A stretch of 64,000 nt of DNA, taken from Trichinella spiralis (Eukaryota > Nematoda > Enoplea > Trichinellida > Trichinellidae). Both the position numbers and the translations under genes were made by a program. The DNA is taken from contig CM012953.1 of assembly GCA_000181795.3 (NCBI GenBank), positions 18,530,475-18,594,474 of the forward strand, given 5' to 3'. The notes beneath the pieces are model-generated. The model made no database searches. It was not told the origin of the DNA and saw only the letters and a list, made by a program, of their open reading frames with translations. This document shows, piece after piece, positions 33,868 to 44,564 of this stretch. Position 1 is the first letter of the stretch, and the number at the start of each line of letters is the position of its first letter.

Positions 33868-36132
33868 TGGGACTGGTGAAAAGCCTGTCAGTCCGCCTTC
33901 GACGCGCTGAAGTACCACCTGACATCGACGCCCATCCTCGCCTACCCTGAATTCAATTGCCAGTTCACTGTCGATGTGGACGTCAGAGGAGACGGTCTTG
34001 GGGCAGTGCTGAGCCAGAGGAAAGGGAAAACGGAAAGAGTTGTGGCGTTTGCATTTCGCACGCTGACCAAGGCAGAACGTCAATATTGCACGACTCAGAA
34101 AGAAATGCTCAGCTTGGTATGGGGCCTGCGTGAGTTCCGGCCATACCTTTATGGCCAGCGATTCCTGGTGCGCACGGATCATAGCTGCCTGCGCTGGTTG
34201 AGGAACTTCAAGGAACCCGAGGGGGAGGTAGCCTGATTTTTGGAAAGCCTAGCGGAGCTGGACTTTGAATTGGAACACCGAGCAGGACGCCTTCACGGCA
34301 ACGCCGATGCACTATCTCGCGCCAGTTCTACACAGTGTAAACGGCAGGTAGAGGGCAGTGCATGTGCAGTTCCAACTGCCAAACCTGGATATGAGGATGT
34401 AATTCAGAGTATCAGGGACCGGTTGGTGGCCACCCAGCAGGCAGACCCACAGATCTGACTTCTGCGGCAGTGGTTGGTTGGCGCGAACTGGCCAGTAGAA
34501 TGTCCCCCAGAGTGCAGTCGCGACATGCACGTGCTGTGGCGCAGCGGCGTAGTTGGGCGGATGCAGATGGCTTCATCTGGCGACATAGCCGCGGACTCAC
34601 GGCTGAGGAAGGAGCTAAGCAGATGTTGCTACCGTGAGCACTGAGGAATAAGGTCATGCAGTCCATGCATGACTGTCGGTACGCAGGCCACCTGGGCGAA
34701 TGGCAGACATTGGAGCGAGTGAGAATCTGATTTTAGTGGCCCGGAATGAGCGGCGACGTGCACGCATAGTGGTGCACATGCATGCAGTGTGCGAGGAGGA
34801 AAGACCTGACGAAAAATAATCATGCGCCAATACAGGCCATGACTGCGGGATACCCCCTGCAGCGAATCGGCGTAGACATCCTAGGACCGCTGGAAAGTAC
34901 CCCGTCTGGGAATCAGTACGACCTGGTCCTGACCAATTACTTCACCAAGTGGATGGCCGCATTCCCTCTCACCAACATGGAAACCAGTACCGTGGCCATG
35001 GTGTTGGTCGAGAAGTACATCGCGTATTTTGGCGCCCTTGACTACCTGCACAGCGATCAAGGTCGCTCATTTGAAGCGTCGGTGGTGATGGAGATATGCC
35101 ATTTGTTCGGCATCAGGAAGACACGATCCTCTCAATAACCACCCGCAAGGGAATGAACATGCGGAGAGGTTCAACCGGACGCTGTTCGACATGCTGTCCA
35201 TCATTGTTGATGGGAACCCGCACCAGTGGGACGACATGCTGCCGTTTGTCATGCTGGCGTGCAACAGCAGCGTTCACCAGAGCACGGGGGTGACGCCTGC
35301 GATCGCCATGTTCTGCCGAGAGCTGCGGCTGCCATTGTACGTGCAGATTGGGAACCCGCCGGAGCAAGAAACCCAAGGGTTGCCGGAATACATCCGGGTA
35401 ACCCGAGAGCGCATCGACCGTGTGCACGAGCTCGTGAGGGACCACCTGAAAACGCAGCAGCGTCGACAAAAGTGCCTCTACGACCGCCATGCAAATGAGA
35501 CGCGCTTCTGCCTGAACGACAGCGTGGGGTTGGCCGTGCCAAGAAGACAAAAGCTCGACCGCGACTGGGAGGGGCCCTACCTGATAGTGGAGGTAATGGG
35601 ATCACAAACGTACCGGGTACGTCACCAGGAGCAAAAGCGCTGTTCACTGGTGGTGCACTCTGCCCGGATGAAGCGGTACCACGCAAGAGAGTCTGCTGGA
35701 GACCGGTCTTTCTGAGTCAGGACCACTAGGCAGCAGGAACATCAGCCGCCTGCTGCCGCCTCCCCACCCGCATCAGAGATGAGGGTCGGAAGGCTGACAC
35801 GAAGACGACGGCCACCTGGCCACATGCAGGATTACACCCCCTAAGGAAAGTTCAGGACGAACTTCTCTGAAAGGGGGGGGGATTGTGACGGCTACCGTGA
35901 AATTGTACCTGCATATCACGTTCACCTTTTTGTAGGACAACCGGCGGTAACCAGGGGAAGGTTAGCGGAAGTAAGCAGTGGCATTGTGTGGTCGTGCGGT
36001 CAGTCATACTGCGTGCGTCTCTCGTCTCGTCTTGTATTGATTTTGTATTATAATATCTTGTACCCCTTTGTTTACAATAAGCTCTCTGTATTACGAATGG
36101 TGCGAATTAACCGAGCGCCTGACGGTGCTACA
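33868..36132 (+). mobile_element. Ty3/Gypsy retroelement fossil, 5'-truncated pol with 3' LTR
   Basis: The order is typical of Gypsy pol. The end of reverse transcriptase/RNase H lies at about 33870-34330 (LTSTPILAYPEF, FAFRTLTKAERQY, FLVRTDHSCLRWL, HGNADALSRASS). Integrase lies at about 34650-35300 (GHLG, QRIGVDILGPLES, LHSDQGRSFEASVV, AERFNRTLFDML). A C-terminal integrase tail (DRDWEGPYLIVEVMG) ends at 35715. A polypurine tract (GAAAGGGGGGGGG) ends at about 35881 and an LTR of about 249 bp follows (35884-36132, TGTGACGG...GCTACA). Gag, protease and the 5' LTR are missing. The copy is broken by a few changes but is otherwise well conserved, so it is probably fairly young. It is strikingly GC-rich compared with the surrounding host DNA. 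Confidence 0.88.
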
Positions 36133-36657
36133 CTATCAATGGCATCATGTGTGCAGTACTATCAAGCATGCAGTATCATGCTACACATTAAATCTTCTTA
36201 TAGCAGTATAACAGTCACTTATTTTTATTGTATCCTTTTATTAGACATAAAGATAATTATCAGTGTGAGCCAAATGTTTGCGAAAAGACAGCTAATTGAA
36301 GCTAATCATTTTAGTGAGAAGTTATTTTAAAATTGATAAAAACTATGTGAAATACGAATATGCTGTGATTGGTTGCCTTCAAATTAATAAAATTATTATG
36401 AAATGGCGTAATAATAATAATAATAGCGCTACAGCTTTCTCGGTTGTTTGCCAAAAAACTTTAGTAATGTATATTTTTAAAAAATTACTTTATTTTGATA
36501 TATTAATACAGCTGCGTATTTCTGTATTCACATAATAATAAATGATTCAGTATTCACATAATAATAAATAACACATAATAATAAAGTAATAATGATAGTG
36601 AAATAATAAATTTGTATAATTCAAATTCGTAAAAAATGTTTCGAAATTTCATTCGGT
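36133..36657. other. AT-rich spacer after the Gypsy fossil
   Basis: Contains short ATA/AAT-rich simple repeats (near 36405-36425 and 36530-36600) and the presumed 3' UTR of the minus-strand gene that ends at 36658. No gene seen. Confidence 0.4.
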
Positions 36658-37337
36658 TTAAATTTCATTATTTTGATTTAGAAAGTCAATTAATCGAGTA
36701 ACAGCTCCACTGTAAAATTCTACAAGCAAGACAGCAATGTTTTTCAAATTTTGTATCTGATCCATTTCAAGATTCTTATGGTTGTGAAGAAATTTATTAA
36801 GCAAACAGTCCATTTCTGATTTCATATTTGACTGAAATAAGAAATGAAGAAATTATAATCTCAAAAAGTGAAATTTGAGGATTAGAAAAGCAAAAAAACA
36901 AAAATAATACATACATTCACCAGTGTATCTTCATTTTCAGTTTTAGCTGAATTTATTTGGCACAAAATTTTTCTATAAACTGCCGCAGAATCAACGGTGA
37001 CTTGCTTTATCTGTGGTGAAATTTGAGAACAAAGTCGTCGACAAAGAGCTTGCTGACTGTAAGAAATATCTTCCAGACATTCTTTGAAGACTAGAAAAGT
37101 TCGAATCATCGGCTTTTGTGGATCTTTGTTAATGGTAAAATTGGAAATGCATCTGGCAAACGTCTCCATTGGAGAAACGGTTCCAGTTTTGGGCATCAGT
37201 TCTTCAAGGCAATCTTGAAACGCTTTCATATTTACGAGAAAACTTTCAAATTCTGCCTTCGCCAAAAGCAAATCATGCTTCGACATTTGCAATTCATGGT
37301 CTTCATTAATTTTGTCGTTTTCATTTGGAGAATCCAT
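36658..37337 (-). CDS. Unrecognised helical protein, BAR-like
   Basis: Two exons, 36915-37337 and 36658-36831, joined in phase 0, encode 198 residues. No signal peptide or membrane segment. The sequence is almost all helix-forming: LLLAKAEFESFLVNMKAFQD, then a conserved-looking turn TGTVSPMETFARCI, then FLVFKECLEDISYSQQALCR, and a last helix NLEMDQIQNLKNIAVLLVEF. Three long helices with the F-x-x-L/E spacing and a final helix of this kind remind me of BAR-domain proteins (membrane-curving dimers, e.g. the FAM92/CIBAR type), but I cannot fix the family and no name is given. It is head-to-head with the USF-like gene, 613 bp apart. Confidence 0.55.
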
Positions 37338-37950
37338 TTTTTCAAATTCCCAAAATTAAAGAAACTGCAGATAATGACAACCAATTCCACTGAGGCACTC
37401 GGTTGTTGCAGAGATAGCAAATGTTAATATTTTCTCGCAAAAGCCTTGGCATGGAAAATTTTCATATTTAAAATACTTTAAACTTAAACAAAATGAATTT
37501 AAAATTTAAAGTTTAAAATTTCTTTATTTTTTTAAATTCCATCATTAAACCATTACTTTTGAATAATTAAATACAAAAATATTTAAAAATGTACATTCAG
37601 TGTAGTTTAAAATTTGATTGAAAATAAAAGGGCATTATTAATTAGTCAATAATAAAATTTTTTTAATAATTACTAATTTGAATTTATAATTACAGATCTA
37701 CTGATTATCCTATTCGACAAACTGAAATATTGTTTGTCTCAGTTTTGTATAAATGTTTAAAAGTGCACAAATGCATTTGTAAAATGAGCACGAAATAAAT
37801 TTTATGTTTTTATCAATTATTGCATTTTTAAATTCAAAATTTTTAATGCCTGTAAATTACTTCATGAAAAAAGTTTGTTCTTGAAAATTATTTCCACTAC
37901 TGTTGCATGTTAAGCTTCACCAAGTTGAAACATTAAGCACAAATTGATCA
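37338..37950. other. Divergent promoter region, BAR-like gene / USF-like gene
   Basis: 613 bp, very AT-rich, between two start codons on opposite strands. No CACGTG E-box and no clear TATA pair; nothing else stands out. Confidence 0.45.
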
Positions 37951-39988
37951 ATGGAGCCTTCTGTGCCGAATGAAATAACTTACAGTAATATTTTGGAAGG
38001 TATTTTAAAGTGCTTATATGTTGCAGTTTTATAAAAACAATGACTTGTGACTTTTAAGCTTTTGTGATGTTATGGAATTGCTTTTCGCTGTGGTGGTGGA
38101 ATTTGAGTTAAAAGTAAAATTCTGAAGATTTAGTAATTAAAAAGCGTTCACATGTCTTATAAAGGTAAAAAGTACTGCCTGCAGTTGCAATCGAAAAAAT
38201 CAAAAATTTTCTGTTAAATGTTTCTCTTCTTTTGTTGATAACATCAGTTTTGAATTGTGCTTTAATTTGTGTGTGTGATGTGGTGTGTGTTAAATATCTT
38301 TTTAATTTTTTATGCTTTAAATAAATTGTAATGCCTTAATTTATGCATGGTACTTTGAAAATTAACAATGATATGGGCACTGAAAAAACTGGAAAATAAT
38401 ATGAGAGTATAATTTTAGTTTAATAGGATGCAATATGTTTGTTGTTAAAGCAGCTTCTATTTTATCTAGAATTTGAAAGCAAAGTATTATTTCATTTGGT
38501 GACGTTCATTTCATTATTTTCGAAATATATTTAATTACTTTAAAAGATATACATCAATTAGGTTAGTTGACATTTTACATTGTTCCGATTATTTTAAGAT
38601 ACTGTAATTTCCGATTCTCAGGTTTTTATTTTCAATATTATCGGAAAAATTATTTTGCATTACCTAGAAAGAGATTTTACAATTAATGGTACTTTAATAA
38701 TCACTTCAGTTGATTTTCTTAAGTTTTCAGGAGTATTTTATTTCTTAATGCGTTTTATAAACATTCGCAAAGTTACCAAAGTGCAGTTTGGAAAATTCTG
38801 AAAAATTATCACACGGTAATTATTATAAATTATAATTAATTTACATCGAGGGGAAGCATGTTTTTCAGACTTGTTAGTACAGTTATATTAATAGGAAGTC
38901 TTTTTTCTTTGTGTTAGAAAAATTTATTATTTGCTGTGCATTGATTGTTTTTTGTAGTTGTTAACAGCGATCAGTTGACTTCGGGATTGTTGACCGATGG
39001 AACGCAGACAATAATCCGTATTGAAGAAGCGTTGAATCAGCAGCCGGGCCAAGTTGGTTTCGGTGTTTTTTGGCTTATTTATTTATTTATTTATTTTAAA
39101 TATGTAGAACTTAACTGAAACTTGTACACTGAACTTAACTGCGGAACCTATTGCAATAGTCCAACCTGTCATTGTTGATTCTACGACTGGCTTGCTTCAG
39201 TCAGATGGTGTGAACGATTCGTCGTCGTTGGTTCAGAATGGTGACTCTGGAAATTACATTACCACTGTAAGACTTCAACCAGTTACAAATGCACTAGGTA
39301 TATTTATATGCACTGTTGCACTTATTACTGTTACAAAGAAAAAACATTAGGTCAGTGTGTAATCATGCTGCCAAATCGTGCCGATAATGACGGCGGTGTT
39401 TCTGAAAATCAGTGCATCACTACAGTGCAACAAGCAACGTTTATACCGTTGAGTTTTCTCGATTCCATGGTTGTTAAGCCGTCTGATGAAACAACCGAGA
39501 ACACTGCAACAGTTCAGGCAGAAGTTACGAAGAAGCCAAAACAGCCTTTGCCTCAAGATGTTCACCGGCGTGCCTCTCACAATTTAGGTATCTCTACAGT
39601 ATAACATATATATATGGTTATTCCGAAATTTTTGTTTTGCAGTGGAACGTCGCAGAAGAAGCGGCATAAATGGACAGATTAGAAAATTAGCCCGACTGTT
39701 ACCTGACTGGAACGAGAAAAAAAAAGACGAAGTTTTCTCATTGAATTTTTTTTTACTTTCAGTGCTGATATTTGTCTATTCTATTAGAGCATCAGCAGCA
39801 TTTTGGCGAAAACAGTGGAATACATAAAACAGCTTAAAGAAGAATCGATGAATTATCAGTTGATGTCGACAAATGTGGTTAATGAAAATATGCAACAGGT
39901 GTCGCTTCATTCACTCATTCAAACACTGCAAGGCGAAAATGAAGAGATGAAGCGAATTTTGCAAATGCACAACATACCATTTCCTTGA
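37951..39988 (+). CDS. USF1: USF-type bHLH-leucine-zipper transcription factor
   Basis: Six exons close in phase: 37951-37999, 38958-39052, 39108-39297, 39351-39587, 39643-39731 and 39788-39988. They encode 286 residues (human USF1: 310). USF proteins bind CACGTG E-boxes as dimers in the nucleus. The N-terminal part is acidic and Gln/Thr-rich, as in the USF activation region. Near residues 190-250 lies the bHLH: RRASHNLVERRRRSGINGQI with the E-box-reading His, Glu and Arg all present, then RKLARLLPDW, a short Lys-rich loop, and helix 2 SISSILAKTVEYIKQLKEES. A zipper follows (LIQTLQGENEEMKRILQMHN) to the C-terminus. The first exon, 950 bp upstream, is inferred from its ATG, donor and fitting phase. 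Assignment to USF rather than another class B bHLH-LZ is likely but not certain. Confidence 0.8.
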
Positions 39989-40319
39989 TTCACTGAAAAG
40001 TGAGCTTCCATAGACAACCAGCACAACAGAATTGTAAATCATTTTTACCGAACAACAAGCTGATCAAAAAAAACCAAAAAAATAGACACGGATTTTCTCA
40101 TTTACACACGGGATAACTTTAGCCGATGTAGTAGCACTGCGTTGAAAATAAAGCATGTACGTGAAAACATTTTTCAAAATGCATTTCAAACAACATCAGT
40201 TTATTCGACATTTTTACAAACAAAAAACATGTAAACATGTCAGAGTATGTTTCACAATATATGCAGCTTCAAATGCACCAAAGATGCGAAAAAATTAATA
40301 AAGGTATATCATAAAACCA
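39989..40319. other. Convergent 3' ends of the USF-like and coiled-coil genes
   Basis: 331 bp holding both 3' UTRs. AATAAA occurs on the plus strand near 40148, a likely polyadenylation signal for the USF-like gene. Confidence 0.45.
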
Positions 40320-43300
40320 TTAATCATTTTTAACACTTGTTTTGGTTTGTTTTATATATTTGTTCCTCAACTGTGCAAGTTCTTCAATAGGCTTGTAATG
40401 TGCAGCCAACATGTTCAACATCTCGTTCGTTTTCTCCACAATTTCAGAGTTCCGTTCTGACAACTTCAAAATTTCTTTCATACAATAAGAAACGGCTTGC
40501 ATATCTTCATGAAATTTTCTATTATAAGCTGACCACTAATAAAAAAACAAACAAATTAATTAATTATCTTTTATAAGCAATTTATTATCAATACAACGTA
40601 ATGCATCAATTGCAATCAACCAAAGATGGATGAATTCATTCATCTACCTAATTTATATAGTTCTTATCTTATCGCTACAGATCAATTGAATAAATAAATA
40701 TTTAAAACAATTAAAATTTATTTCTTACTGTTTGATTCATTTCCATCATTCGTAGTTGGTAAGCAGCTTCGTTTTCAGCTCGTTCTTGCAGTAAGTTATC
40801 ATACTTTAAACGCATGCTTTTGATCCTTTCCCTAATTTTACCACAAGCTTCTTGCTTGCTTTGAAGAATTTCAATTCTTCTAAAATAAAAAGTCAATTAT
40901 CCAAATAAACTACAAATAAATAAAGAGAAAAAAAAACTTTTTCAATTGTTCATTTTGAGCAATCTGCAATTTTGTTTCATCAAATCTTTTGCTTTCTTGA
41001 TTTTCCAATTCTTCAAGTCGACTACATTTCAACTGCAATTCATCCGATGCGCAAACATAATTGTAGATTTCATCTTGAAGTGCAGCAACTTTATCTTTGA
41101 TATCATTTAATTTGTTTTCCAATTCGTTGCATAATATCTAACAATTTGTTTTCAATAAACACAAAGCCTGCTTTACTAATTTGTGCATTGCTTACTTCTT
41201 CTTGTTCTAGTTCAAATAGAACTATTTGACAAGCTTCCATTCCATCCGTCTGACTTTCAACTTTCAATAACTTTTCTTCCAATATATTTATTTCTTCTTG
41301 GATTTCTGATAAATGTGTGCGCAACTGCATTTCTTCCGCCTGTCGAAGGGACAATATTTCCTCTGCCGTTTGCACACTCTCATAATCCCGATATTGAATA
41401 TTCAGTTCACGCAATCTTGTTTCCAATTTTTCAAGTTCCAATTCCAAATTTTCCTTTAAATTCACATAATATTTCAATTTTTAAAAAGATGCTAAAGCGT
41501 CAAAAATTCACCTTTTCTACATCTTTTTTAAATTCATTCACAACAGCATCGCATCGGTTGACAACTTCTTTCTATAATAATATGCCCTTTTCAAAAATGA
41601 AAAGTTACGTGTTGCTTATCGCAGCCTGTGTTTGCTACAAGGACAATGCCGGCCAAAGATCTCTAAGAGCAAGAAGCAAAATACAAACGAACGCGGTATA
41701 AAAACTGCCACGAAAAGCGAACTAGCATAAATGTTGTCTGATGCGTTGCGTCATTCTTGTATGCCTGTTTGCTAGATTTTTACAGATCGGCCGTTACGTT
41801 CTTGTACAGAAAAGAGCCAAAGACACACACCTGTGTACCTCGAAAACCTGCTGTTTTTTATTCCGTCATCAGCAAGCTTACTGTATCTGCCGCTACTAAA
41901 ATTTGACAGAAACATGTTGAAATTTAGATCCTCATGGGCTCAATTGGAAGTTGGCATAAAATCTCCGTGACAATTTGAGCTATCTTGGCTGTTGGCTATC
42001 TTCCCCAAGTTCCTGTTTATCCAAGCACAGAATGAAGACATTGGAGAGGCAGTGAAATTGTTGAAATTCTTGCAAAACAGGCATGAGTATCATCATTTGA
42101 AAAATCAGAAAGAAGAGCTTCGTTTCACTACCGCAACGATGTGTATGCATAAGTATGGCCCGCTGTGTGGCAATCTCGATAAGGTAGGTGAATGTCCACA
42201 ATTTGCCGCTCTCATCATTGAGAAGAGAAGATGAAAAAAATTAAGCTTCACCTGATTTATGGAGTGCTTTTCAGATTGAGAGCAGCATTTGTTGGTAGGC
42301 ACGGACAATCTACAGTAGGAAGTGAACTCCCGCTGAATCAGACTCAGTGGAAATCTCAAGATTACAGAATTCATTTTCAACAATGTCTTCTATTTTAAAA
42401 TAAATGACTAACATTTCCGTAAATTGAGATAATGGAAGTACTATTTACAATTTTCAATAAATACATTTCATCAAACAAATTACTGTTTCATGCGTCTTCA
42501 CAGTTCAAAAGTAAAAATGAAAAACATACCAAAGTTTTCTTTCTACATTCAACTGCTTCCTTTCGTTCATTGATCAACTTCGTATACTGAAATATATCAT
42601 TAATAAGTTTGACATCAAACTGGTAAAAATTCTTGCCTTTTCAACATTTTTGTAAAATTCTTCTTTGCCGTTTTCAACAATGCATAGCTCTTTTGAAAGT
42701 TCATCATTTTCTAATTTCAAAGATTCAATTTCATTCTGCATCAGTTCCTATAACAAATTTTTAGATGAAGCTTATACAGAAATTTCTTCTTGCAAGAAGT
42801 ATGCGTAATTTTGCAAAATACATAATAAAACAAATCTTCGAAAAATTTACAAGTAAAAAATTTAGATATTATAAACGTTGCACAAGATATTACAAGAGCA
42901 TTTGACAAGATCGCTCAAATATTGCCCATTTTATGCTGAAATCAATCTATCGCTATCGCAAAATGATGATGAATAACCTACTTTCTCTTCCAAACCTTTT
43001 TTTATTACAGGAGCTCGAAATGTGGTATATATATGAAACTTTATAAAATGTGATAAGATGCCAATGGAGACATTTTTTTCTAAAACAAAATAATTATTAT
43101 AAAGAAAAACATTCAAGAAACATACTTGGATACATAATTTCATGAAATTTCAAACCATTTTCGTACCCAAGCTGTCGAAGAGTGCTATCGCTAAAACAAT
43201 GTTATGTACAATTTGAGAGGAGACAAAGATCACCTACGCAAGACAAGCAGTGAGTGTACGCATTGCCATAGTTTTATGATGACCTGGAAATAAGGAAAAT

Positions 43301-43906
43301 CCATTTTCAACCGCATTTTCTATGGCAGACAAATTCAACCCAAATATAATATCAACCAAAACCAATAATATCAAAAATAATCTATCTGTCTAAAACAACA
43401 TTCAGAATAAGTCAAAAATCACTAAATGCAAAGACAAATTTCATATTCATTTAACAATGATAACCAAAAACAACACTAAGTAGTATTAAAAAAATTTCTT
43501 TTCCTTGAAAAGGAAAAGAAAAATTATTGAATATTCAAACTAACAAACTACTCAACATGAACAAAATTGAAAATTAATAAAATCTAGGATACCATGCAGT
43601 TTATTTTCGAGAAATTGAAACTACAATAAAACTAAAATTTCATAAAGAAAGCACTACAAGAATACAGCATCATACTACAAACAATGCAGAACTACATTAC
43701 CGATTCTAAATCATTGGGACTAAAGCCCACATCTGGAGCGTAACGATGAAACCAAGCTGTTATTTGAGAAACATGCAGTGGTGAAGTAAGAAATTTAATT
43801 AATTCTGCTTTTGAATCTTTAAAATCACAAACAGAAGGATTCCTCTTTTTGCAATCAAACAAAAAAGATGCCATTTGATCACTCAAACCGATGAGGTCGA
43901 ACACAT
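40320..43906 (-). CDS. Long coiled-coil protein, possibly divergent NDC80 (5' end not found)
   Basis: At least ten exons on the minus strand can be chained in frame. From the N-terminal side: about 43711-43906 (FDLIGLSDQMASFLF, then LIKFLTSPLHVSQITAWFHR), 43260-43430 (FGLNLSAIENAVENGFSLFP, then MAMRTLTACLA), 43126-43193, 42976-43076, 42639-42748, 42536-42586, 41513-41574, 41205-41460, 40940-41147, 40731-40880 and 40320-40537. The N-terminal 180 residues look globular; the rest is heptad-rich coiled coil (ELEKLETRLRELNIQYRDYE). The last segment, EKTNEMLNMLAAHYKPIEEL, resembles the C-terminus of human NDC80 around LLEMVATHVGSVEKHL, and the globular part could be a calponin-homology-like head. 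This is a weak resemblance. A first exon with a start codon was not identified. One intron appears to use a GC donor. Confidence 0.55.
41575..42535. other. Long intron of the coiled-coil gene with unexplained sequence
   Basis: About 0.96 kb, against 50-300 bp for its other introns. The interior (about 41630-42400) is less AT-rich and has plus-strand open frames, e.g. 41992-42234 with EAVKLLKFLQNRHEYHHLKN. It may be an inserted or decayed element; no terminal repeats were found. Confidence 0.35.
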
Positions 43907-44564
43907 TACTGTACCCAAAAGAACTTGAATATTTTAATTATAAATCATACTGTAAAATTTCACCAAATGAAATGAAAGCAGAAAATATAGGCAAAAAATA
44001 TTTTTTATTTTGATTTATCATTTTAATTAAAATAAAATGAAGTTTATTAATTTATGTGTGCATGCTTCTATTTTAATTAAATTCGATTCACTTTAATTTT
44101 GTTTTTGTTGTATTATTGTATTAAAAACTAAAAACAAACGCCTTGTTATTATTAAATAAAAGCATTATTTAATTGAAATTGAAGTTATGCTAAAATTTTG
44201 AGGTATTTAAAAGTCAGTACTTTTACCAGTAAGCTGCTACTAAGTTTTTAATTTTTAATTTTAATTCCTAACTTTTATAAAACTTGAAATTAAGAGAATA
44301 GAATTTACAGAAATACAAATGCTACTTTATTTAAATTAAATTTAAATTTAGCAAGTCAATTAATAGTATTTAATAATTCAGACGATCAAGTACGCATACT
44401 GCAATCTAATACCGTAAGTTTCTGGCGATTTTACGATGATGTGTCAGTATTATATTTGTTGTAGTTTATGCGATAAATAAGCCTTCCTATTTTTGTTTGA
44501 AGGCGTCTGCTTTTATCTACTGTACGTGTCTGTTTCTAGCGTTTCTGTTAGAAACTGTTTTAGG
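43907..44564. other. Divergent region between the coiled-coil gene and HYOU1
   Basis: AT-rich; should hold the HYOU1 promoter and the missing first exon of the coiled-coil gene. No canonical ER-stress element (CCAAT-N9-CCACG) was found. Confidence 0.4.

Noticed and set aside
35113-35686. Long minus-strand frames over the Gypsy fossil
   Set aside because: They are antisense to clear integrase sequence; they stay open only because the element is GC-rich.
44430-44446. TGATGTG as an unfolded-protein-response element for HYOU1
   Set aside because: One mismatch to TGACGTG and no CCAAT/CCACG partner; expected by chance.
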